Shown piece after piece: positions 7,904 through 14,120 of a stretch of DNA of 64,000 bases (positions are counted from its first letter, which is position 1; the number at the start of each line of letters is the position of its first letter). A model generated the notes under the pieces. The model was not told where the DNA came from, searched no databases, and saw nothing but the letters and a program-made list of their open reading frames with translations. A program made the position numbers and the translations under genes. Origin of the DNA: an uncultured Clostridia bacterium (GTDB taxonomy: Bacteria; Bacillota; Clostridia; UMGS1883); assembly GCA_934454525.1 (NCBI GenBank), contig CAKSFM010000011.1, forward strand, positions 39,999 to 103,998, given 5' to 3'.

Positions 7904-9007
7904 ATGACAAAAATCGATATTTTTTCAGGCTTTCTGGGCGCAGGCAAGACCACGCTTATCAAAAAGCTTATCAAGGAGGCTTTCACCGGCGAAAAGCTTG
8001 TGCTTATCGAAAATGAATTCGGCGAAATAGGCATTGACGGCGGATTTATGCAGGATGCGGGAATTGAGGTAACAGAGATGAATTCCGGCTGCATTTGCTG
8101 CAGCCTTGTGGGTGATTTTTCCGCGGCGCTCAAAAAAGTGCTTGACGAATTTAAACCAGACAGAATTCTGATTGAACCCTCAGGCGTAGGCAAGCTCAGC
8201 GATGTTATAAAAGCTGCCGGCGGCGTACATTCGGACAGCGCAAAGCTCAACAGTTTCAGCACCGTTGCCGATGCGCACAAGTGCAAAATGTATATGAAAA
8301 ACTTCGGTGAATTTTATAATGACCAAATTGCAAATGCGTCATGCATATTCTTAAGCCGCACAGAGGGAATGAGCCGCGAAAAGATTGACGAGTGCGTTTC
8401 GCTTTTGCGTGAGCATAACAAAACGGCGCAGATTGTTACAACTCCATGGACAGAACTTGACGGCAAGGTTATGCTTGAAGCGATGGAAAACACAAATTCG
8501 CTTGAGGACGAGCTTAAACGCCTTGCGGAGGAAGCTGACATCTGCCCCGAATGCGGTCATCATCACGAACACGGGGAGCACCATCACCACGACCATGACG
8601 AACATTGCTGTCATGATCATCATGACCATGAGCATGAGCATGAACACGAACACGAACACGAGCATGAACACGAACATGAACACGAGCATTGCTGCCACGA
8701 TCATCATCATGCCGATGATGTGTTCACAAGCTGGGGTGTTGAAACGGCGCATGTCTTTACAAAAGCAGAGCTTGAGGAAGCGCTCGGAAGATTTGCCGCA
8801 GGCAGTGATTACGGCACGGTTCTCCGCGCAAAGGGCATTGTAAACGGCGGCAGCGAGGGTTGGCTTCACTTTGATTACGTTCCGGGCGAGAGTGACATCC
8901 GCAGCGGCAGTGCAGCGGTTATCGGCAGGATATGCGTAATCGGTTCGTCACTTGATAAAGACAAGATAGCGCAGCTGTTCGGCGTCGGAGGTGCTGAAAA
9001 TGAATGA
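7904..9007 (+). CDS. CobW/COG0523 family GTPase with long His-rich metal-binding insert
   Basis: 367 residues. ATG 7904 is chosen over the in-frame GTG 7895 because AAGGAAG (7889-7895) overlaps the GTG and sits 8 bases before the ATG. Walker A is GFLGAGKTTL (about 9-18) and the family metal motif CxCC appears as GCICC (about 63-67). The usual NKxD base-recognition motif is replaced by SRTE. Residues about 220-270 are an extraordinary run of His, Glu, Asp and Cys (for example repeated EH/HD pairs bracketed by CCHDHH), followed by the CobW C-terminal domain. COG0523 proteins are metallochaperones for zinc, cobalt or nitrile-hydratase metals; the insert points to zinc or nickel storage. It overlaps the next gene by 8 bases, so the two are translated together. 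Confidence 0.88.
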   Translation: MTKIDIFSGFLGAGKTTLIKKLIKEAFTGEKLVLIENEFGEIGIDGGFMQDAGIEVTEMNSGCICCSLVGDFSAALKKVLDEFKPDRILIEPSGVGKLSDVIKAAGGVHSDSAKLNSFSTVADAHKCKMYMKNFGEFYNDQIANASCIFLSRTEGMSREKIDECVSLLREHNKTAQIVTTPWTELDGKVMLEAMENTNSLEDELKRLAEEADICPECGHHHEHGEHHHHDHDEHCCHDHHDHEHEHEHEHEHEHEHEHEHEHCCHDHHHADDVFTSWGVETAHVFTKAELEEALGRFAAGSDYGTVLRAKGIVNGGSEGWLHFDYVPGESDIRSGSAAVIGRICVIGSSLDKDKIAQLFGVGGAENE

Positions 9008-9944
9008 TATTCCCGTTTACCTTTTCTTAGGCTTTCTTGAATCGGGAAAAACGAAGTTCATCCAGGAAACGCTTTGCGACAAACGCTTTAATGACGGTGA
9101 AAAAGCTCTCCTTGTTGTATGCGAGGAGGGCGAAGAAGAATATGACCCGTCAATGTTTTCGGGCAGCAATGTTTCAATCGAAATCATTGAAAATGAAAGT
9201 GATTTAACAGGTGCGCACCTGATGGAAATGCAGAAAAAATCCGGTGCGGAGCGCGTTCTGTTTGAATACAACGGAATGTGGCAGATAAGCACACTTTTTA
9301 ATAATATGCCGAGCGGCTGGACAGTCGTTCAGTGTATGCTATTTGCCGACGCAGCAACGTTTATTCCCTTTAACGCAAATATGCGCTCACTTGTTGTTGA
9401 CAAGCTTCAGCCTTGCGAGCTTGTTGTTTTCAATCGTATGAACGACAGTATCGATAAACAGGAGCTTCACAAAATTGTGCGCGGAGTAAGCCGCCGTGCC
9501 GACATTGCATACGAATATCCCGATGGGCGCGTTGAATACGATGATATTGTCGATCCGCTGCCGTTCGATATTAATGCGCCCGTCATTAAAATCGAGGACG
9601 CAGACTATGCGCTTTGGTATCGCGATATGATTGAAGAACCCGAAAAATATGACGGCAAAACCGTTAAATTCAAAGGAATTGCGGCATATGACAAACGGAT
9701 GCCGAAAAACATTTTTGCAGCAGGGCGCCATGTGATGACATGCTGCATTGAAGATGTTGAATACCGTCCGCTCATATGCATATGCAACGATAACCACAGC
9801 ATTAAAAGCCGCGACTGGCTTATGATTACGGGTACAATAAAAAATGAGTACAGTAAATTTTACCGTTCGAAAGGACCTGTTGTCCATGTGGAGGAAATTG
9901 CAGTAACATCGAAGCCTGAGCAGGAAATCGCAACATTTTATTAA
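9000..9944 (+). CDS. CobW-like P-loop protein fused to a TIGR03943/YcgQ-like domain
   Basis: 314 residues from ATG 9000, with GGAGG at 8987-8991 inside the preceding gene. The N-terminal half is a CobW-like NTPase with Walker A GFLESGKT (about residues 10-17), but no CxCC metal motif and a degenerate NRMND in place of NKxD. The C-terminal part (about 210-314) contains 'RHVMTCCIEDVEY', 'KYDGKTVKFKGIA' and 'DWLMITGTI', which match the C-terminal domain of YcgQ/TIGR03943 proteins that accompany the YcgR permease. This domain is normally at the end of a membrane protein, so the soluble fusion is unusual. Together with its partner it probably handles a transition metal, likely zinc; that is inference from family associations. 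Confidence 0.7.
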   Translation: MNDIPVYLFLGFLESGKTKFIQETLCDKRFNDGEKALLVVCEEGEEEYDPSMFSGSNVSIEIIENESDLTGAHLMEMQKKSGAERVLFEYNGMWQISTLFNNMPSGWTVVQCMLFADAATFIPFNANMRSLVVDKLQPCELVVFNRMNDSIDKQELHKIVRGVSRRADIAYEYPDGRVEYDDIVDPLPFDINAPVIKIEDADYALWYRDMIEEPEKYDGKTVKFKGIAAYDKRMPKNIFAAGRHVMTCCIEDVEYRPLICICNDNHSIKSRDWLMITGTIKNEYSKFYRSKGPVVHVEEIAVTSKPEQEIATFY

Positions 9945-10012
9945 GGGACTGCAGCAAAAGCCACAACCGGATAAGGAAGCATTGGACGCATATGTTCGCA
10001 TTTCTTTCGCCC

Positions 10013-10061
10013 AAAAAGAGGCTGCAGCAAAATGAGATTTCATTTTGCTGCAGCCTCTTTT
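10013..10061. terminator. Strong bidirectional terminator between convergent genes
   Basis: A long near-perfect palindrome (arms around AAAGAGGCTGCAGCAAAATG, short AT loop) with A-run before and T-run after separates the plus-strand CobW-like gene from the minus-strand histidine kinase gene. The stem core GGCTGCAGC recurs, with changes, in terminators at 29734 and 52147. Confidence 0.92.
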
Positions 10062-10062
10062 A

Positions 10063-11949
10063 CTATTTTACGGACGGGAATCTGACCTCTGCCTTGAACA
10101 AATCACCGTCAACCGTAACGGTGAAGCTTCCGCCGCAGGCTTCCGTATAGCTTTTTGCGATTGCAAGACCCAGTCCGCTCCCCTCGGTTGAGCGCGACTT
10201 ATCGCCGCGGACAAAGCGCTCCGCTATTTCTTCGCCCGTAAATTCCATTTTATATGCCGAAATATTCTTCACAGCGGCGCACACACTGCCGCCCTTTTCC
10301 GTAACCTCAACATAAAGGCGCGTATTTCTCATTGAATATTTAACAGCATTCTGCAAAAGATTTTCGAACACGCGCGACATGCGCTCACCATCGCAGACGG
10401 CATATGCCTCATCGGGCAAATCCGCACAAAGCTCCAGTCCCGAATTCTTCAGTTCCTCGTCAAGCTCTCCGATTGCCTGCCCGATAAGCAGTGCAAGGTT
10501 TATCTTCGTGCAGTTAAAGTTTCCGTTTCCGCTCTGAACCTTTGAAATATCAAACAAATCCGCCGTCAGATTTTTAAGGCGCAGCGCCTTTTGCAGAATA
10601 ACCTCAGCATATTCGTTTGCCTTGTCGGGTTCAAGCTTCTCACGGCACAAAAGCTCCGCATAGCTTATAACAGATGTCAGCGGTGTTTTAAGGTCGTGCG
10701 AAACATTCGTTATCAGCTCGGATTTCATGCGCTCCGAACGGATTCGTTCCTCCACTGCCGCGCCGATTCCGCTGCCGATTGTGTTGACGGCTTCCGCTGC
10801 CGGTTCGAACACTCCGCGCACTTTCTCTATTTTATAGTCCGTGTTCCCGTTTTTTATCTCCGCAATGCCTTTAAACACCTCGTCCAATCCTGAAAGCGCC
10901 TTGAAAACCACAACAACCATGGCAATCATCAGCATGAAATAAAAGACGGGCGGCGCATTATTGAACAGCAAAAGCACAAATGTGTATACAACTATTCCGC
11001 CTGCCGCAATGTAGGTTATTTTATCCCCCGTTTTGCGGCGTGCGTATGAAACCGCTTGCTTCAGCGACGCGATGCACCATTTCACAAATTTGGCTATAAT
11101 GCTTCTTTCGCACAGCTTTCTGTTTTTGATATTCCGGAGAACCGGCAGCAGAAGTCCGCACGAAAGCACTGCGCCTGCCGAGCCTGACACAGCGGTATAT
11201 TTCCATACAACGCTTGACGGATTTCCGCCGTAGTGCAGTCCTTCAAGCACTGAAATTGTTATCCCTGCAACAAAAAATATACTCACCGCGAACAATGCCG
11301 CCCATACCTCGGCGTATATTTTATCATACCTAAGCTCACAGCGGCTGCCGTCCGTTCTTCTGCCGCAAACGGCAATGCAATATATAACAAGAACAAGGAG
11401 TGCAATTCCGAGTGCGGCTGACAGATTTATAAGATTTGTGAACGCCCTCTTCCCTGCCTGCCATGCCCTTCTGCAGCTCTCATTTGTTTTATTGTCGAGA
11501 TAAACATACAGCGTATAATCGCCTTCCGGCTCTTTGTCAAAGTAATAATCGTATATTTCTGACGGCTTTTGAATATCAAGGTCGCCTCCGCGCCGTTTCA
11601 GATAAAACCCGCATTTCAAGGACGGAAATGCGTCTGCCGAGGTATAATTGCCGTCAGTGTATATCAGTTCCCCGGTCTGCGCATAGTAATGCACGGGTTT
11701 GCTTTTCATTATGTCGTTTACCGCTGCCGGATCGGCGCCGGCTGCCATTGCTTCCATAAGCTTCTTTGCCGCTTCGTGAAGCTCATAGTATATATCCGAA
11801 GAATCGGTATATGCCTGCTCCATTTTATATGCGCCGTCATTGTAAATATCATAATTTCCAAGCGAAATTATCAGCGCTGTCAGGCAGACGGAAATCAGCA
11901 GATATGCAAGCGCGCGCGTGAGATTGGAATAAAAGATTTTCTTAAACAT
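10063..11949 (-). CDS. Membrane sensor histidine kinase
   Basis: 628 residues. Membrane helix at about 11-31, an extracytoplasmic region at about 32-168, then several more helices (about 174-195, 212-236, 252-271, 311-350), which is more than the usual two. A HAMP-like linker (about 355-405) leads to the HisKA dimerisation domain with the phospho-acceptor His418 in SHDLKTPLT, then HATPase_c with the N box ENLLQNAVKYS (about 529-539) and the G box GSGLGLAIAKS (about 595-605). It autophosphorylates and passes phosphate to the response regulator encoded 12 bases upstream in the same transcript. The signal it senses is unknown. Confidence 0.93.
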   Translation of the reverse strand: MFKKIFYSNLTRALAYLLISVCLTALIISLGNYDIYNDGAYKMEQAYTDSSDIYYELHEAAKKLMEAMAAGADPAAVNDIMKSKPVHYYAQTGELIYTDGNYTSADAFPSLKCGFYLKRRGGDLDIQKPSEIYDYYFDKEPEGDYTLYVYLDNKTNESCRRAWQAGKRAFTNLINLSAALGIALLVLVIYCIAVCGRRTDGSRCELRYDKIYAEVWAALFAVSIFFVAGITISVLEGLHYGGNPSSVVWKYTAVSGSAGAVLSCGLLLPVLRNIKNRKLCERSIIAKFVKWCIASLKQAVSYARRKTGDKITYIAAGGIVVYTFVLLLFNNAPPVFYFMLMIAMVVVVFKALSGLDEVFKGIAEIKNGNTDYKIEKVRGVFEPAAEAVNTIGSGIGAAVEERIRSERMKSELITNVSHDLKTPLTSVISYAELLCREKLEPDKANEYAEVILQKALRLKNLTADLFDISKVQSGNGNFNCTKINLALLIGQAIGELDEELKNSGLELCADLPDEAYAVCDGERMSRVFENLLQNAVKYSMRNTRLYVEVTEKGGSVCAAVKNISAYKMEFTGEEIAERFVRGDKSRSTEGSGLGLAIAKSYTEACGGSFTVTVDGDLFKAEVRFPSVK

Positions 11950-11961
11950 ATGTACGCCCTC

Positions 11962-12651
11962 CTACTCAATCCTGTAGCCAATGCCCCAAACTACCTTGAG
12001 ATAGTGCGGCTCCTTAGGATTGATTTCAATTTTTTCACGGATATGGCGAATGTGAACGGCGATTGTGCTGTCGTTGATAAATGCGTCCTCGTTCCACACG
12101 CGGCGATAGATTTCGTCCGCCGAGAAAACGCGGCCGCGGTTTTTTGCAAGCAGTTCAAGGATTTTGAACTCAATCGGCGTGAGCCTTACGGCGCGCCCGT
12201 CAACGGAAACCGACTTTGCCTCATTGTCGATAACAAGTCCGTCGATCACTGTTTTGCCGCTTGTTTTTTCGGCGCTGCCGAGAACGGTGTATCGCCGAAG
12301 CTGCGATTTTACTCTTGCCACAAGCTCGGACGGATTAAACGGTTTTGTCACATAATCGTCCGCCCCGGCGGTAAGCCCGAAAATTTTGTCGCTGTCCTCC
12401 GATTTGGCGGAAAGCAGAATAACCGGCAGATTCTTTTCCTCGCGCAGTTTCAAAAGCGTTCTGATGCCGTCCATTTCAGGCATCATTATATCAAGAATTA
12501 TAAGCTGAACGCTGTTTTCGCGAGCTTTCCCGAGAGCTTCCCGTCCATTGTAAGCCTTAATTACATTATAATTTTCGGCTTTAAGGAAAATTGCAATACT
12601 TTCAACGATTTCGCGGTCATCATCCGCAACCAGCACACTTATTTGCTCCAT
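11962..12651 (-). CDS. OmpR/PhoB family response regulator
   Basis: 229 residues from ATG 12651, preceded by GGAGGAG; an in-frame start at 12690 would add 13 residues and lacks a good site. The receiver domain carries the acidic pair ADDD (about 9-12), the phosphorylated Asp54 in LILDIMMPEMDG-type 'IILDIMMPEMDG', and Lys in TKPFNPSEL (about 101-109). The C-terminal winged helix (about 130-228) ends VVWGIGYRIE, typical of the OmpR group. It pairs with the kinase downstream. A tandem 10-bp repeat just upstream may be its own binding site. Confidence 0.95.
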   Translation of the reverse strand: MEQISVLVADDDREIVESIAIFLKAENYNVIKAYNGREALGKARENSVQLIILDIMMPEMDGIRTLLKLREEKNLPVILLSAKSEDSDKIFGLTAGADDYVTKPFNPSELVARVKSQLRRYTVLGSAEKTSGKTVIDGLVIDNEAKSVSVDGRAVRLTPIEFKILELLAKNRGRVFSADEIYRRVWNEDAFINDSTIAVHIRHIREKIEINPKEPHYLKVVWGIGYRIE

Positions 12652-12710
12652 TCGCTCCTCCTCCGTTTCTGCTTTCATTATAACCGGCATTGTTTAAGAA
12701 ATCTTTCATA

Positions 12711-12735
12711 TAATTCTTAATAATTCTTAATAATT
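12711..12735. repeat. Tandem 10-bp repeat upstream of the response regulator, possible operator
   Basis: TAATTCTTAA occurs twice head to tail (12711-12720, 12721-12730), followed by TAATTA. A 10-bp period is the spacing used by OmpR-class regulators for direct-repeat sites. It lies about 60 bases upstream of the response regulator start, on the edge of dgt. Confidence 0.5.
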
Positions 12736-13726
12736 ACATCTTATTCCATGAGCGCGGAACATACAGATTCGTAAAAGTGTAAATCGCAAAACGGTCACTC
12801 ATGCCTGCAATATAGTCACACACGGCGCGCTCTGTTCCCTCGCTTTCGGCAATTTCCTGCATCTGGAGCGGCATTTTTTCGGGGCGGTTTGTGTAATACT
12901 CATACAATGCCTCAATAATCCCGAAAACCTTGCTTTCTTCATCCTTTGCGGTTGACCCGATATAGACATTGTTGAACATAAAAGTTCTGAGCGATTGCAT
13001 CGCTTCCTCAATTTCAGGCGTCATTAAAATCGCATTTTTGTTCATTGAGCTGTATATTATATCGCACACAAGTGTGTTAATTCTTTCACTGTGGCTTTTG
13101 CCGAGTGTTTCCATAACGCTTTCCGGAAGATCGGATTCCGATATTATTGACGCACGCAGCGCATCATCGATGTCATGATTTATATATGCAATTCTGTCGG
13201 CATATTTCAGAATTGTTCCCTCAAGTGTTGACGCTTTTCCATCCCCCGTGTGGTTTAAGATTCCGTCAAGCACTTCATGCGTAAGATTAAGGCTTTCAAG
13301 CTTTTCGCACACACGCAGGCTTTGTTCGTTATGCCGAAAACCGCTTTCGCAAAGAGCATTAAGCGCGCTTTCACCCGAATGACCGAACGGCGTGTGTCCA
13401 AGATCGTGACCGAGAGCCATTGCTTCAAACAAATCCTCATTCAGCCTGAGTCCGCGCACAATGGTGCGCCCGATTTGTGCAACTTCAAGCGTGTGCGTCA
13501 GGCGCGTTCTGTAATGATCGCCCTCGGGAGTTATAAACACCTGCGTTTTATGCTTCAGCCGCCGGAATGATTTTGAATGAATAATTTTGTCTCGGTCGCA
13601 CTGAAATTCCGTTCTTATATCGCACAGCGGACGCGGTTTTTTTCTGCCGCGCGTATTTTCCGCCAGCGTTGCGTAAGGCGACAGTGTTTCGCGTTCGATT
13701 TTCTCCGTTTGTTCTCTGACCGTCAT
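12734..13726 (-). CDS. dgt: Deoxyguanosinetriphosphate triphosphohydrolase-like protein
   Basis: 330 residues from ATG 13726, with GGGAGGGGAG just upstream. It is an HD-superfamily dNTPase that removes triphosphate from dGTP or related dNTPs. The signature includes RRLKHKTQVF near residue 57, RTRLTHTLEVAQIGR near 74, and the metal-binding HD pair in ALGHDLGHTPFGH near 108-120. Length matches the short Firmicutes dGTPase-like group rather than the 500-residue E. coli enzyme. In many Firmicutes it lies beside dnaG-rpoD; here it is alone behind its own promoter. Confidence 0.92.
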   Translation of the reverse strand: MTVREQTEKIERETLSPYATLAENTRGRKKPRPLCDIRTEFQCDRDKIIHSKSFRRLKHKTQVFITPEGDHYRTRLTHTLEVAQIGRTIVRGLRLNEDLFEAMALGHDLGHTPFGHSGESALNALCESGFRHNEQSLRVCEKLESLNLTHEVLDGILNHTGDGKASTLEGTILKYADRIAYINHDIDDALRASIISESDLPESVMETLGKSHSERINTLVCDIIYSSMNKNAILMTPEIEEAMQSLRTFMFNNVYIGSTAKDEESKVFGIIEALYEYYTNRPEKMPLQMQEIAESEGTERAVCDYIAGMSDRFAIYTFTNLYVPRSWNKM

Positions 13727-13746
13727 ATAATCTCCCCTCCCTGTTT

Positions 13747-13775
13747 ACAATAGCATGAAAATGCCGCGCTGTCAA
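13747..13775 (-). promoter_or_regulatory. Sigma-A type promoter for dgt, with -35 inside a palindrome
   Basis: On the minus strand TTGACA (13775-13770) and TATTGT (13752-13747) are 17 bases apart. The -35 hexamer is exactly the loop of a perfect inverted repeat with 7-bp GCCGCGC arms, which could be an operator. Confidence 0.7.
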
Positions 13776-13784
13776 GCGCGGCGT
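13761..13784. repeat. 24-bp direct repeat, left copy (target duplication)
   Basis: Identical over 24 bases to 14078-14101. Each copy contains the palindrome with GCCGCGC arms and a 6-base loop. The copies abut the ends of the element at 13785-14077. Confidence 0.8.
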
Positions 13785-14077
13785 CAGACTGTCGAAAAAG
13801 TCGGTCAAGCACAAGCAAACAACATCTTTATTACAATAATTAAAGAGTTATTTATTTAAACAAATGCTAAAACAAGTCAGACATTTGTTTGGATAACGAA
13901 TAAAACCCCCGAAATTTCGGGGGTTTTGCTTGTTTCCGTCCGGCTCACCCTCTAACGTACCTTTGCAGGCATAAGAGATTCGAAACTCTTATGCCTCCGC
14001 CGACGAGTGTGTGCCGAACAGATTTACCTTCCTTTTTCAATGTCTGCCAGCGTGTCAATAAGTTTATCGACACGCTG
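13785..14077. mobile_element. 293-bp MITE-like element, non-coding, IS1182-like ends
   Basis: The segment lies exactly between two 24-bp direct repeats. Its left end CAGACTGTCGAAAAAGT and the reverse complement of its right end CAGCGTGTCGATAAACT agree at 13 of 17 positions, so it has imperfect terminal inverted repeats. It contains no gene; it holds a perfect palindromic terminator (13902-13927) and hairpins at 13968-13995 and 14048-14077. The ends recall those of IS1182-family elements in Clostridia, which make long target duplications; that link is from memory. It accounts for most of the 394-base gap between dgt and clpC. Confidence 0.65.
13902..13927. terminator. Bidirectional terminator inside the MITE-like element
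   Basis: A perfect 26-base palindrome with AAAACCCCCG arms and T-runs on both sides. It would stop clpC-operon readthrough into dgt. Confidence 0.8.
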
Positions 14078-14101
14078 ATGCCGCGCTGTCAAGCGCGGCG
14101 T
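14078..14101. repeat. 24-bp direct repeat, right copy (target duplication)
   Basis: Second copy of 13761-13784, 19 bases after the clpC stop codon. The palindrome here could have been the original clpC terminator stem. Confidence 0.8.
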
Positions 14102-14120
14102 TTTCGGCAGTTTCAGGCAT

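Noticed and set aside
8560..8715. CRISPR-like repeat array in the CobW gene
   Set aside because: The repeats are short in-frame His/Glu codons without spacers of constant length.
8351..8869. 172-residue minus-strand frame rich in Met, Phe and Val, looking like a membrane protein
   Set aside because: It is the reverse of the His/Glu-rich codons of the CobW gene; the hydrophobic run is an artefact of CAC/GAG repeats read backwards.
11569..12720. 383-residue open frame on the plus strand
   Set aside because: It lies fully antisense to the response regulator and kinase genes, whose domains are unmistakable, and it shows no domain of its own.
13968..13995. Hairpin with TTCGAA loop resembling a tRNA T-arm
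   Set aside because: The surrounding bases do not fold into acceptor, D and anticodon arms, and it lies inside the MITE-like element.
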